From: Pseudaquabacterium pictum
GTDB taxonomy: Bacteria > Pseudomonadota > Gammaproteobacteria > Burkholderiales > Burkholderiaceae_C
Direction: 5' to 3'
NCBI RefSeq assembly: GCF_005403045.1
Contig: NZ_BJCL01000002.1
Location: forward strand, 310,001 to 374,000
DNA length: 64,000 bases
The first letter of the stretch is position 1. Every line of letters starts with the position of its first letter. Both the position numbers and the translations under genes were made by a program. This document shows positions 46,624-56,341 of the stretch, in pieces. The notes under the pieces are model-generated. The model saw nothing but the letters and a program-made list of their open reading frames with translations, had not been told where the DNA came from and ran no database searches.

Positions 46624-47223
46624 ATGCCCGCCAAGACCCTGGAGTTCCATTTCGACTTCGGCAGCCCCACCGCCTACCTGGCCGCCACCCAGGTGCAGCG
46701 CATCGCCGACGACACCGGCGCCACGCTGGTCTGGCACCCGATGCTGCTGGGCGGCGTGTTCAAGGCCACCGGCAATGCCAGCCCGGTCAGCGTGCCGGCC
46801 AAGGGCGCCTGGATGAATGCCGACATCCCGCGCTGGGCCCGGCGCTGGGGCGTGCCCTACCAGCGCAACCCGTTCTTTCCGATCAACACGCTGACGCTGA
46901 TGCGCGGCGCAGCGGGCCTGCTGCTGCGCCAGCCGGGCGATTTCCAGCGCTATGCCGATGCTGTCTGGCACGCGATGTGGGTGGCACCACGCAACCTGGG
47001 CGATGCTGCCGAGCTGGCCGCGGTGCTGCAGGCGGCCGGCTTCGACCCCGCCGCCTTCCTGGCCCTGGTGGGCGATGCCGAGGTGAAGGCGGCGCTGGTG
47101 GCCAACACCGAGGCCTCGGTTGCCCGCGGCGTGTTCGGCGCGCCCACCTGCTTTGTCGGCGACACCCTGTTCTTCGGCCAGGACCGGCTGGATTTCGTGC
47201 GCGAGGCACTGGCCGCGGCCTGA
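46624..47223 (+). CDS. DsbA-fold 2-hydroxychromene-2-carboxylate isomerase family protein
   Basis: 199 residues. It is a kappa-class glutathione-transferase/DsbA-like thioredoxin fold: FHFDFGSPTAYLAATQ carries the Ser that replaces the CxxC active site, WHPMLLGGVFKATGN and FPINTLTLMRGA are typical, and the cis-Pro motif is GVFGAPTCFVGDTLFFGQDRL. Enzymes of this family isomerise hydroxychromene carboxylate in naphthalene breakdown, but most genomic copies have no such pathway nearby, as here. The start ATG 46624 has CGGAG upstream; a longer frame runs over the Cys-rich gene. Confidence 0.88.
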   Translation: MPAKTLEFHFDFGSPTAYLAATQVQRIADDTGATLVWHPMLLGGVFKATGNASPVSVPAKGAWMNADIPRWARRWGVPYQRNPFFPINTLTLMRGAAGLLLRQPGDFQRYADAVWHAMWVAPRNLGDAAELAAVLQAAGFDPAAFLALVGDAEVKAALVANTEASVARGVFGAPTCFVGDTLFFGQDRLDFVREALAAA

Positions 47224-47265
47224 CGCCGGCTGGCCGCGCGGCGCGGAAGGTCGGCGCCTGCCCCG

Positions 47266-47271
47266 TACCAT
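47266..47271 (+). promoter_or_regulatory. Leaderless-type -10 box before the FtsX-type permease gene
   Basis: TACCAT (4/6 to TATAAT) ends 7 nt before the ATG at 47279, with no ribosome-binding site. Part of the recurrent pattern in the findings. Confidence 0.35.
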
Positions 47272-47278
47272 CGCGCCG

Positions 47279-49855
47279 ATGTGGCGCCACCTGTTCCAGC
47301 TCTCCCTCGCCGAATGGCGCCACCACCCGTGGCGCCACGGCGTGGCGCTGCTGGCCGTGGCCCTGGGGGTGGCGCTGGCCAGTTCGGTGCAGATGATCAA
47401 TGCCTCGGCGCTGGCCGAGTTCGCCCAGGCGGTGCGCTCGGTCAACGGCCAGCCCGATGCCACGGCCGCTGCCAGTGGCACCGAGGGCTTCGACGATGCC
47501 CTCTACGCCCGCCTGGTGCTGGATGCCGCCGTCGCCCAGGCCAGCCCGGTGCTGGAACTGGACGTGCGCGGCTGGCGCGAAGGCGCTGACGACCCGGCCG
47601 GCGCCCCGGTGGCACCCGAGCCTGGCCTGCGCCAGGCCGGCGTGGCACTACGCCTGGCCGGCGTGGATGCGCTGACCATCGCCAGCGTGGCACCCGACCT
47701 GCTGCCGCGGCCCGATGCCGGGGCAGCCGACGGCGGCCGCAGCGGCTTCCTGTCACCCGACGCCGCCTTCCTGAACCCGGCCGCGCTGAAGGCCCTGGGC
47801 CTGCGCACCGGCGGCCGGCTGGTGCTGCCCACCGCGGCCGGCCCGCAGGTGTTCACCGTGGCCGGCACGGTGGCGGCGGCCGGGCGGGCGCTGGTGGTGG
47901 TCGACATCGCCGCCGCCCAGGCGCGCTTCGACCGCGCCGGCCGGCTCTCCCGCATCGACCTGAAGCTGCAGCCGGGCACCGACATCGGCGCCTGGCAGGC
48001 CGCCACCGCCCTGCCCGCCGGTGTGCGCTGGGCCCAGGCCGATGACGCGGTGCAGCGGGTCTCCAACCTGTCGCGGGCCTACCGGGTGAACCTCGGCGTG
48101 CTGGCCCTGGTGGCGCTGCTCGTGGGCGGCTTCCTGGTGTATTCGGTGGTCTCGCTGTCGGTGGCACAGCGCACGCCGGCCCTGGCCCTGCTGGGCGTGC
48201 TGGGCCTGGCCGCGCGGGACCGCCGCGCCCTGGTGCTGGCCGAAAGCGCGGTGGTGGGCCTGGCCGGCAGCGCGCTGGGCCTGGCCGGCGGCGCCGGGCT
48301 GGCGGCGCTGGCGCTGCGCCTGCTGGGCGGTGACCTGGGCGGCGGCTACTTCGGCGGCGGTGCGCCGGCACTGGCCTGGCCGCCGCTGGCGCTGACAGCC
48401 TGCTTTGCGCTGGGCACGGCGGCGGCGGTGGCGGGCGCGTGGTTCCCGGCGCGGCAGGCCGAGGCGCTGTCGCCGGCGCTGGCCTTGAAGGGCCTGGGCG
48501 GGCACGACAGCGGCGCCGCGCCGGTGTGGCCCGGCCTGGCGCTGCTGGCCGCTGGCGGCGTGCTGGCCCTGCTGCCGCCCGTGGGCGGCCTGCCGCTGGC
48601 GGCCTATGCAGCCGTGGCCGCGCTGCTGGCCGGTGGCGTGGTGCTGGTGCCGGCCGCCGTGCAGGCCCTGCTGGCGCGGCAAGGCGCGCTGGCGTCGCCG
48701 GTGCTGCTGCTGGCGCTGCGCCGCGCCCGCTTCGCCCGCCAGACGGCCAGTGCCACGGTGGCCGGCGTGGTCGCCAGCCTGGCGCTGAGCGTGGCCATCA
48801 CGGTGATGGTGGCCAGTTTCCGCGAGGCCGTCAGCGCCTGGCTCGACACCGCGCTGCCCGCCGACCTGTATGCCCGCGCCAGCGGCAGCGGCAGCCTGGC
48901 CGATCCGGTCTTCCTGCCACCCGCGCTGGTGACACAGGCCGCCACGCTGCCCGGCGTGGCCCGGGTGGTGGCCACCCGCCAGCGGCCGCTGGTGATCGAC
49001 CCGCAGCAGCCGGCGCTGACACTGCTGTCGCGCCCGCTGGGCGCCGATGGCAGCAGCCTGCCGATGCTGGGCGCGGTGCTGCCGGTGCCGGCGGATGCGT
49101 CCGGGCTGGTGGGCGCCTTCGTCAGCGAACCGGCGTCGGCCATCCACGGCTGGCAGCCCGGCCAGACCATCACCCTGACCCTGCCCGGCGCCGGTCCCGT
49201 GCGCTTCTTCGTGCGCGGCATCTGGCGCGACTACGCCCGCCAGTTCGGCGCGGTGGCGATCGAGGCGGCCGACGACCAGCGGCTGACCGGCGACACCCGC
49301 GTCAACGACCTGGCGCTGTGGCTGGCGCCCGGCGCCGCACCTGCGGCGGTGGAGGCGGCGCTGCAGCAGGCCGCCGGCAGCGCCCTGCCGCTGGACATCG
49401 CCAGCACCAGCAGCCTGCGGGCGCTGTCGCTGAAGATCTTCGACCGCAGCTTCGCCGTCACCGTCTACCTGCAGGCGGTGGCCATCGGCGTGGGGCTGGT
49501 GGGCGTGGCGGCCAGCCTGTCGGCCCAGGTGCTGGCCCGCCGCAAGGAGTTCGGCCTGCTGGCCCACCTGGGGCTGACGCGCCGCCAGGTCATCGCCCTG
49601 GTGGGCGCCGAGGCGGCTGCCTGGCTGGCCGCCGGCGCGCTGATCGGCCTGGCCCTGGGTCTGGCGATGGCGGTGGTGCTGGTGCATGTGGTCAACCCGC
49701 AGAGCTTCCACTGGACCATGCCGCTGTCCGTGCCGGTGCCGCGGCTGGCGGCGCTGGCCGGCGCGGTGCTGGCCGCCGGTGTGGCCACCGCGCTGTGGAG
49801 CGCCCGCCGCGCGGCCGGCCGTTCGGCCGTGCTGGCCGTGAAGGAGGACTGGTGA
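47279..49855 (+). CDS. FtsX/MacB-type ABC transporter permease
   Basis: 858-residue inner-membrane protein with two FtsX domains. An N-terminal helix (HGVALLAVALGVALASSVQM) is followed by a periplasmic domain of about 220 residues. Next come three helices with FtsX motifs (LVGGFLVYSVVSLSVAQRTPALALLGVLGL), then a second half ending in EFGLLAHLGLTRRQVIALVGAEAAAWLAAG. This topology is that of lipoprotein or hydrophobic-substrate extractors. Such genes usually follow their own ATPase gene; none is adjacent here, and the LolD-type ATPase at 37660 is the obvious unpaired candidate. The start ATG is 47279; the lipocalin gene follows with an overlap. Confidence 0.9.
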   Translation: MWRHLFQLSLAEWRHHPWRHGVALLAVALGVALASSVQMINASALAEFAQAVRSVNGQPDATAAASGTEGFDDALYARLVLDAAVAQASPVLELDVRGWREGADDPAGAPVAPEPGLRQAGVALRLAGVDALTIASVAPDLLPRPDAGAADGGRSGFLSPDAAFLNPAALKALGLRTGGRLVLPTAAGPQVFTVAGTVAAAGRALVVVDIAAAQARFDRAGRLSRIDLKLQPGTDIGAWQAATALPAGVRWAQADDAVQRVSNLSRAYRVNLGVLALVALLVGGFLVYSVVSLSVAQRTPALALLGVLGLAARDRRALVLAESAVVGLAGSALGLAGGAGLAALALRLLGGDLGGGYFGGGAPALAWPPLALTACFALGTAAAVAGAWFPARQAEALSPALALKGLGGHDSGAAPVWPGLALLAAGGVLALLPPVGGLPLAAYAAVAALLAGGVVLVPAAVQALLARQGALASPVLLLALRRARFARQTASATVAGVVASLALSVAITVMVASFREAVSAWLDTALPADLYARASGSGSLADPVFLPPALVTQAATLPGVARVVATRQRPLVIDPQQPALTLLSRPLGADGSSLPMLGAVLPVPADASGLVGAFVSEPASAIHGWQPGQTITLTLPGAGPVRFFVRGIWRDYARQFGAVAIEAADDQRLTGDTRVNDLALWLAPGAAPAAVEAALQQAAGSALPLDIASTSSLRALSLKIFDRSFAVTVYLQAVAIGVGLVGVAASLSAQVLARRKEFGLLAHLGLTRRQVIALVGAEAAAWLAAGALIGLALGLAMAVVLVHVVNPQSFHWTMPLSVPVPRLAALAGAVLAAGVATALWSARRAAGRSAVLAVKEDW

Positions 49856-50961
49856 GCCCGCGGCGGCGGCGGTTGCTGGCCTGGCTGGCAGGCGCACCCG
49901 CACTGGCGGCCTCCCGGCCGGCTCGCGCCACAGCGGAAGAAGACCGCATCGCTGCCGGCCGCCAGCTGCGCTTCCCGCGTGACCACGGTGCCCACCCTGG
50001 CGCGCGCATCGAATGGTGGTATGCCACCGGCTGGCTCACCGGCAGCGGCGGCGCACTGCTGGGCTGGCAGGTCACCTTCTTCCGCAGCCGCACCGGCGTG
50101 GCGGGCGATCTGCCCGGCCGCTTTGCGCCGCGGCAGTTGCTGTTCGCCCATGCCGCGGTGACCGACGTGACCGCCCAGCGCCACGACCATGCCCAGCGCA
50201 TCGCCCGCTGGTCAGGCGACGAGGCCCTGCCCGAGGCCCGTGCCGCCCGCGCCGACACCCGCGTGGCCCTGGGCCGCTGGACTTTCGTGCGCGATGCCGC
50301 CAGCGGCGCCTACACCGCCGCCCTGCCGGCGCCCGAAGCCGGCATCGCGCTGGACCTGCAGCTGACGCCCAGCCAGCCGCTGCTGCTGCAGGGCGACGCC
50401 GGCTTCTCCCGCAAGGGACCGCAGCCGCAGCAGGCCAGCCACTACTACACCCAGCCGCAGCTGGCGGCGCGCGGCCGCCTGCGGCCCGGCGGGCCGGTGC
50501 TGGACGGCCGCGGCTGGCTGGACCATGAATGGAGCGATGAACTGCTGGCCCCCGGCGCGGTGGGCTGGGACTGGATCGGCATCAACCTGGCCGATGGCGG
50601 CGCGCTCACCGCCTTCCAGCTGCGCCGGGCCGATGGTTCGGTGGTCTGGGCCGGCGGCAGCCACCGGCCGGCGGGCGGCGCAGTGCGTGCCTTCGCGCCT
50701 GAGGAGGTGGTGTTCACCGCACAGCGGCGCTGGGCCAGCCCGGCCACCGGCGCCAGCTACCCGGTGGACTGGGCGATCAGCACGCCGGCCGGCCGCTTCA
50801 CGCTGCGTGCGCTGCTGGATGCGCAGGAGCTGGACAGTCGCGCCAGCGTGGGCACGGTGTACTGGGAAGGCTTGGCCGAGCTGCTGGCGCCGGGTGGTGC
50901 CCGCGCCGGCCTGGGCTACCTGGAGATGACCGGCCGGGTGCAGGCGCTGCGCCTGGGCTGA
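49852..50961 (+). CDS. AttH/CrtC-like lipocalin-domain exported protein
   Basis: 369 residues from GTG 49852, which overlaps the permease TGA by 3 bp and is preceded by AAGGAGG, so a GTG start is well supported. The N-terminus RRRRLLAWLAGAPALAASRPARA is a signal peptide. The CrtC/AttH domain is visible as FPRDHGAHPGARIEWWYATGWL (key EWWYATG), TFFRSR, RKGPQPQQASHYYTQPQL (key ASHYYT) and LDHEWSDELLAPGAVGWDWI (key DHEWS). Such proteins sit in operons with an FtsX permease and an ATPase and may receive lipids. No carotenoid genes are nearby, so hydratase activity is unlikely. Confidence 0.88.
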   Translation: MSPRRRRLLAWLAGAPALAASRPARATAEEDRIAAGRQLRFPRDHGAHPGARIEWWYATGWLTGSGGALLGWQVTFFRSRTGVAGDLPGRFAPRQLLFAHAAVTDVTAQRHDHAQRIARWSGDEALPEARAARADTRVALGRWTFVRDAASGAYTAALPAPEAGIALDLQLTPSQPLLLQGDAGFSRKGPQPQQASHYYTQPQLAARGRLRPGGPVLDGRGWLDHEWSDELLAPGAVGWDWIGINLADGGALTAFQLRRADGSVVWAGGSHRPAGGAVRAFAPEEVVFTAQRRWASPATGASYPVDWAISTPAGRFTLRALLDAQELDSRASVGTVYWEGLAELLAPGGARAGLGYLEMTGRVQALRLG

Positions 50962-50968
50962 GTGTGGC

Positions 50969-51919
50969 TCAGCCTGCCGACCGCGCCGGCGTGTGGTTCT
51001 GCCGCGGCGGAATGGGCGCGGCGCGCACGCAGTTGCGGCCGGCGCTCTTGGCCTCGCGCAGCGCGGCACCGGCATCGCCGATCACGGCGTCCAGCCCGGC
51101 ATGGGCGGCGCCGATGCCGGCCACGCCGACGCTGATGGTGGCCTTCACGCTCTTGCCCTGCCAGGCCAGGCGCAGACCGGCCACCCGCTCGCGGATGCGC
51201 TCGGCCACGTCCAGCGCACCCAGCGGATCGGTGTGCGGCAGGTAGACCACCAGCACGCCGCCGCCGAAGCGCGACAGCAGGTCGTACGGTCGCAGCGTCG
51301 ACGAGGCCAGGCGGGTGATCTCGACCAGCATGGCATCCCCGGCGGCGGTGCCGTGCTCGTCGTTCAGGCGCTTGAAATGGTCGACATCGACCATCAGCAG
51401 CGCCGCATCTTCGCCATGGCGGCGGATGCGCGACCACTCGCGGTCGGCGGCGGCGACGAAATGCTGCTGGGTGTAGGCGCCGGTCAGCGCGTCGCGCGCC
51501 GGGGCCTGGGCATCACCCGGGGCCACCAGCGGTGCCGGGGCGGTGTCGGCCGCCGGCACCGGGCGCAGCCGGGTGACCGTGGCCGGGGCGGCCGGCGCAG
51601 CAGGCTTGGCAGGCCGGGCCTCGGGCCTGGGCAACGCCGGCGCCACGATGCGGATGGCCGCCCAGCCGACCAGCGGCACCAGCACCGCCGACACCGCCGC
51701 ACCCACCAGCGCCGGCAGCGCGGCGGACCAGCCGGTCGGCAGCTGGGCGGTCAGGCTCTGGCCCAGGCCGTGGCCCAGCATCGCGCCCAGGCCGACAGCG
51801 CCGAGACCGGTCACCGCCAGGCTGATGGCGCGGCGGCGCTGCAGCGCCTGGGCAGCGGTGATCGCCGCGGGAGCGGCAGGCTTGGAATCAGGCGTCATGG
51901 CAGGCACGATGGTTTGCAT
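50969..51919 (-). CDS. GGDEF-domain membrane protein with degenerate active site
   Basis: About 316 residues. Two hydrophobic helices (AISLAVTGLGAVGLGAMLG and ALPALVGAAVSAVLVPLVGWAAI) anchor it. An Ala/Pro linker leads to a GGDEF domain (about 143-310) with a normal Mg-binding first half (LMVDVDHFKRLNDEHGTAAGD). The signature itself reads GGGVL at 219-223 instead of GG(D/E)EF, losing the acidic residue needed for catalysis. It is probably not an active diguanylate cyclase and may bind GTP or partners instead. The start is uncertain (ATG 51919 or 51898); neither has a good ribosome-binding site. It converges with the lipocalin gene (7-bp gap). Confidence 0.82.
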   Translation of the reverse strand: MQTIVPAMTPDSKPAAPAAITAAQALQRRRAISLAVTGLGAVGLGAMLGHGLGQSLTAQLPTGWSAALPALVGAAVSAVLVPLVGWAAIRIVAPALPRPEARPAKPAAPAAPATVTRLRPVPAADTAPAPLVAPGDAQAPARDALTGAYTQQHFVAAADREWSRIRRHGEDAALLMVDVDHFKRLNDEHGTAAGDAMLVEITRLASSTLRPYDLLSRFGGGVLVVYLPHTDPLGALDVAERIRERVAGLRLAWQGKSVKATISVGVAGIGAAHAGLDAVIGDAGAALREAKSAGRNCVRAAPIPPRQNHTPARSAG

Positions 51920-52082
51920 CGATTCAAACACAAAGCCTGCCGCCGCGGGGGCCACAGAGCGGAGCCCGGACGGGACGACTGCGCACTTTTGGCCGCCCCG
52001 GCGGCGCTTGCCCAAGGTCAAGCCGCATCACCCCGCGCCGGGCGAGACTGGCGGCAGCAACCACCACGACCCGGAGACCGCC

Positions 52083-54233
52083 ATGCCCACGCCCCGCGTG
52101 ATCGACCACCTCGAAGCCGCCGTGGAGGCGGTGCTGGCCGCCGTGCCGGGCGACATCGTGCTGGGCATTCCACTGGCCATCGGCAAACCCAATGCCTTCG
52201 TCAATGCGCTGTACCGCCGCATCGCGGCCACCCCCGGCCGCCGGCTGACCATCGTCACCGCGCTGAGCCTGGAGAAGCCGGTGGGCAAGAGCGATCTGGA
52301 ACGCCACTTCCTGGAGCCGCTGGTCGAGCGGGTGTTCGGCGACTACCCCGACCTGGACTACGTCAAGGCGCTGCGCGGCGCCGGCCTGCCGCCGAACATC
52401 GAGGTCCGGGAGTTCTTCCTGAAGACCGGCGACTACCTCACCAACCCGGTGGCGCAGCAGGGCTACATCTCCACCAACTACACCTTCGTGGCCCGCGACA
52501 TGCTGCTGCAGGGCATGAACGTGATCGCCCAGGCGGTGGCCGAACAGGGCACGGGCGACGGCTGGCAGCTGTCGGTCAGCAGCAATCCCGATGTGGTGTT
52601 CGAGGTGGTCGAACGCTTCGCCGCCGAGGGCGTGCCGCTGCTGAAGGTGGGTGTGGTGAACCGGCAGATGCCGTTCATGCCCAACGGCGCGGCGGTGGCG
52701 CCGGGCTTCTTCGACATCGTGGTGACCGACCCGGCCGCCACCCACCGGCTCTTCGGCCCGCCCAACGGCAAGGTGAGCACCGCCGACTACGCCATCGGCC
52801 TGCATGCCAGCAGCCTGGTGGCCGATGGCGGCACGCTGCAGATCGGCATCGGCTCGCTGGGCGACGCCATCGCCCAGGCCCTGCTGGTGCGCGAGCGCCA
52901 TGGCGACGAATACCGCGCCATCCTGCAGCGCCTGTGCCCCGACGGCCTGGACGGCCTGAACGGCACGCCACCGCGCCAGACCGGCCGCTTCGACCGCGGC
53001 CTGTACGGCTGCTCCGAGATGTTCGTCAACGGCTTCCTGCAGCTGATCGACGCCGGCATCGTGCGGCGCGAGGTGTTCGCCGATGCCGTGCTGCAGCGCC
53101 TGCTCAACAGCGGCGCCATCGCCGACGAGACGGTGACGCCGGCCACGCTGGCGGCGCTGCGCAGCGCCGGGCGCATCCAGTCGCCGCTGCGGGCGGCCGA
53201 TGTCGACTTCCTGCTGCACTTCGGCGTGTTGCGCCCGGGGGTCCGGCTGGAAGGTCGGCAACTGGTGCTGGGCACGCACCGCTGCAGCACCGACCTGGAT
53301 GACCCGCAGGCCGTCGGCACCCTGTGCAGCCACCTGCTGGGCGCGCGGCTGGCGCACGGCATCGTGATGACCGGCGGCTTCTTCCTGGGGCCGAATGCCT
53401 TCTATGAGCGGCTGCGCAGCATGCCGCCGCAGGAACTGGCGCGCATCGACATGACCCGCATCGACGTGATCAACCAGCTCTACGGCGGCCATCCGGGCGA
53501 TGCCGAGCTGAAGCGGGCGCAGCGCATCCACGCCCGCTTCATGAACACCACGATGAAGGTGACCCTGCTCGGCGCGGCGGCCAGCGACGCGCTGGAGAAC
53601 GGCCAGGTGGTCAGCGGCGTGGGCGGGCAGTACAACTTCGTGGCCATGGCCCATGCGCTGCCCGATGCACGCTCGATCCTGATGCTGCGCGCCACCCACG
53701 ACAACGCCGACGGCCTGCACAGCAGCATCGTCTGGAACTACGGCCATGTCACCATCCCGCGCCACCTGCGCGACATCGTCATCACCGAGTACGGCGTGGC
53801 CGACCTGCGCGGCCAGGTCGACAGCGAGGTGGTCAAGCGGCTGATCGCCATCGCCGACAGCCGCTTCCAGGACGGCCTGATCCGCGAAGCCCAGGCCCAC
53901 GGCAAGCTGCCCGCCGGCTGGGTGCTGCCCGAGCGTTACCGCCACAACCTGCCGGCCGCATTGGACGACATCCTGCACCCTTGGAGCGAGGCCGGCCTGC
54001 TGCCGGCCTTCCCGTTCGGCACCGACCTGACGGCCGACGAACTGCACATCGTCACCGCGCTGAAGCGCCTGAAGCGCGCCACCCAGCACCCGGTGGAGCT
54101 GGTGACGCTGGCGGTCAAGAGCCTGTGGGAAGGCAAGGAGGCGCCGCCGGCCTACCTGCAGCGCCTGGGGCTGGACGAGGCCACCAGCTTCAAGGCGATG
54201 TTCATCCGCAAGCTGTTTGCCGGCAACCTGTGA
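52083..54233 (+). CDS. Acetyl-CoA hydrolase/transferase family protein
   Basis: 716 residues, soluble. The C-terminal acetyl-CoA hydrolase/transferase domain is visible with GVGGQYNFVAMAHALPDARSIL (key GVGGQYNF), HGHVTIPRHLRDIVITEYGVADLRG (key VITEYGVADLRG) and the following lysine/arginine-rich end. The protein is longer than the usual approximately 500-residue CoA transferases because of extra N-terminal and C-terminal helical parts, a type common in betaproteobacteria. The catalytic Glu is probably the one in the EYGVADL block or near GSLGD; I cannot fix it. The start ATG 52083 has CCGGAG upstream; longer frames cross the divergent GGDEF gene promoter. Confidence 0.85.
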   Translation: MPTPRVIDHLEAAVEAVLAAVPGDIVLGIPLAIGKPNAFVNALYRRIAATPGRRLTIVTALSLEKPVGKSDLERHFLEPLVERVFGDYPDLDYVKALRGAGLPPNIEVREFFLKTGDYLTNPVAQQGYISTNYTFVARDMLLQGMNVIAQAVAEQGTGDGWQLSVSSNPDVVFEVVERFAAEGVPLLKVGVVNRQMPFMPNGAAVAPGFFDIVVTDPAATHRLFGPPNGKVSTADYAIGLHASSLVADGGTLQIGIGSLGDAIAQALLVRERHGDEYRAILQRLCPDGLDGLNGTPPRQTGRFDRGLYGCSEMFVNGFLQLIDAGIVRREVFADAVLQRLLNSGAIADETVTPATLAALRSAGRIQSPLRAADVDFLLHFGVLRPGVRLEGRQLVLGTHRCSTDLDDPQAVGTLCSHLLGARLAHGIVMTGGFFLGPNAFYERLRSMPPQELARIDMTRIDVINQLYGGHPGDAELKRAQRIHARFMNTTMKVTLLGAAASDALENGQVVSGVGGQYNFVAMAHALPDARSILMLRATHDNADGLHSSIVWNYGHVTIPRHLRDIVITEYGVADLRGQVDSEVVKRLIAIADSRFQDGLIREAQAHGKLPAGWVLPERYRHNLPAALDDILHPWSEAGLLPAFPFGTDLTADELHIVTALKRLKRATQHPVELVTLAVKSLWEGKEAPPAYLQRLGLDEATSFKAMFIRKLFAGNL

Positions 54234-54300
54234 GGGCGTGCCTGGGCGGCGCACAATCGTCGCAGCGCGGAGACACCGCGCACCCAGGGAAGATCTGCCG

Positions 54301-56319
54301 ATGGCTTGGTGGTCCGCCGCGCGCGCGGTGCTGCGCTATGAATGGCTGCTGCTGACCACCCACCGCAAGCTGGCGGTGGCCGCGGTCGGCCTGCTGTTCG
54401 TGCCGGCCCTGTATGCGCTGATCTACCTGTGGGGCATGTGGGACCCGGCGGCCCACACCCGCGCCCTGCCGGCCGGCCTGGTCAACCTGGACACCGGCGC
54501 CAGCTACCGCGGCCGCGACCTGAACATGGGCGCCGAGGTGCTGGCCGCCATCGAGCGCCACGGCCAGTTCAGCTACCGCCGCTACACCGATCCGGCCGAC
54601 GCCCGCCGCCGCGTGCGCCAGGGCGAGCTGGCCTTCGTGCTGGAGGTGCCGGCCGATTTCAGCCGCCAGGCCGTGCCCGGCGAGGCGCCGGGCGCGGCCA
54701 AGCTGGGCATCTACACCTCGGAGGGCAACAACTACAGCAGCGCCGGGTTTGCGCGCCGGTTTGCGCCCGAGGTGGCGCAGCGCGTCAACACCATGCTGGC
54801 CGAAGCGCGCTGGGAACTGGTGCTCACCACGGCCGCCGGCTCGCAGCGCAACCTGGACTCGCTGCGCACCGCGCTGGCCGATCTGCACCAGGGCTCGGCC
54901 GAGCTCACCGAGGGCCTGCGCAAGGCGCGCGACGGCGGCCAGTCGGTGGCGGCGGGCGGCCGCAGCGCGGCCGATGCGGCCGGCAAGCTGCGCACCGGCG
55001 CCGCGCAACTGGCCGAAGCCGCCCCCCAGCTGACCAGCGGCATCCGGCAGGTGGGCACGCAGCTGCGCGGCATCGACGCCCGGCGCCCCGCCGACACCGA
55101 GCTGGCGGCGCTGCGCCAGGGCGCACGGCAGCTGGCCGACGGCCAGCGCGAGCTGGCCCGCGGCATCGAGGCCCTGGCCGCCGGCAGCCGCGAGCTGGCC
55201 GGTGGCCTGGACCAGTACAAGTCGGCGGTGGACGAGGTGCCGCTGTTCGGCAGCCGGCTGCTCGAGGGCCTGGCCCCGATCGAACTCGGCAGCCGCCAGC
55301 TGGTGGCGGGCCTGGACGCCGCGCGCGACGGCAGCAGCCGCCTGCAGGTGGGCGCGCAGCGCATGGACGAGGCCATGGCCGCGCTCACCGAGGGCACCCA
55401 GCGTGCGGGAACGGCGGCCTCGTCGCTGGCCGCACGCCTGCTCGACGAACCACGGCTGGACAGCTTCGTCGACGGCGTGCGCGAGCTGTCGCGTGGCAGC
55501 GATGCCCTGCAGACCGGCGTGCGGCAACTGGCGCTGGCGCAGGACACGCTGCAGACCGGACTGGACCGCCTGCTGGACGGCGCCGGGCGGCTGGGCGTGG
55601 GCCTGCAACTGCTGCACGACAGCCTGCCACTGGCGGTGGACGCGCCGGGCGGCAGCGCGCAGGGCCTGGCGCTGTCGGTCGAGCCGGTGGTGGAGGTGGT
55701 GGCGCCGGTGCCCAACAACGGCACCGCGCTCACGCCCAACTTCGTGCCGCTGGCGCTGTGGGTGGGCGCGGTGATGGCGGCCTTCCTGGTGCACTTCCGG
55801 CGCATCGTCGAGCCGCTGGCCGGCCTGCCGCGCACCGCGCAGGTGGCCGGCAAGCTGGCCCTGCCGGTGCTGGCGGTGCTGCTGCAGGCCCTGCTGATGC
55901 TGGCCATGCTGGTGGGCGTGCTGCAGGTGCCGCTGCCGCAGCCGGGGCTGTTCGCCCTCACGCTGCTGAGCGCCTCGCTGACCTTCCTGCTGCTGGTCTT
56001 CGCGCTGGTGCGGCTGCTGGGCGACCTGGGCAAGGCGGCGGCGGTGCTGCTGCTGATCGTGCAGGTGTCGGCGGCCGGTGCGCTGCTGCCGATCGAGCTG
56101 AGCGACGACGTCTTCCAGACCATGCACCCGTATGTGCCGCTGACCTGGGTGGTGTCGGCCTTCCGGGCCAGCCTGTTCGGCGCCTACGACGGCGTGTTCT
56201 GGCCGCAGCTGGGCGTGGTGCTGGCCATCGGCGCCGGCTCGCTGGTGCTGGGCACCTGGGCGGGGCGCTGGCGCCTGGTGCCGGTGGCGCAGTGGCGGCC
56301 GCCGCTGGACATCGAATGA
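54301..56319 (+). CDS. YhgE/Pip-domain membrane protein
   Basis: 672 residues. One N-terminal helix (LAVAAVGLLFVPALYALIYLWGMWDP), a large extracytoplasmic part and a C-terminal ABC2-like membrane domain with about five helices make the YhgE/Pip layout. The extracytoplasmic part (about 190-430) is built from heptad-like repeats of the type (A/G)xxLxxGxxxLxxG, such as GARQLADGQRELARGIEAL and GSRQLVAGLDAARDGSSRL, expected to form a long coiled-coil stalk. Gram-positive relatives serve as phage receptor or secretion-system parts; the role in proteobacteria is unknown. AGGGAAG precedes the ATG at 54301. Confidence 0.87.
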   Translation: MAWWSAARAVLRYEWLLLTTHRKLAVAAVGLLFVPALYALIYLWGMWDPAAHTRALPAGLVNLDTGASYRGRDLNMGAEVLAAIERHGQFSYRRYTDPADARRRVRQGELAFVLEVPADFSRQAVPGEAPGAAKLGIYTSEGNNYSSAGFARRFAPEVAQRVNTMLAEARWELVLTTAAGSQRNLDSLRTALADLHQGSAELTEGLRKARDGGQSVAAGGRSAADAAGKLRTGAAQLAEAAPQLTSGIRQVGTQLRGIDARRPADTELAALRQGARQLADGQRELARGIEALAAGSRELAGGLDQYKSAVDEVPLFGSRLLEGLAPIELGSRQLVAGLDAARDGSSRLQVGAQRMDEAMAALTEGTQRAGTAASSLAARLLDEPRLDSFVDGVRELSRGSDALQTGVRQLALAQDTLQTGLDRLLDGAGRLGVGLQLLHDSLPLAVDAPGGSAQGLALSVEPVVEVVAPVPNNGTALTPNFVPLALWVGAVMAAFLVHFRRIVEPLAGLPRTAQVAGKLALPVLAVLLQALLMLAMLVGVLQVPLPQPGLFALTLLSASLTFLLLVFALVRLLGDLGKAAAVLLLIVQVSAAGALLPIELSDDVFQTMHPYVPLTWVVSAFRASLFGAYDGVFWPQLGVVLAIGAGSLVLGTWAGRWRLVPVAQWRPPLDIE

Positions 56320-56341
56320 CCGCGCCGGCAGCGCCCCCGGT

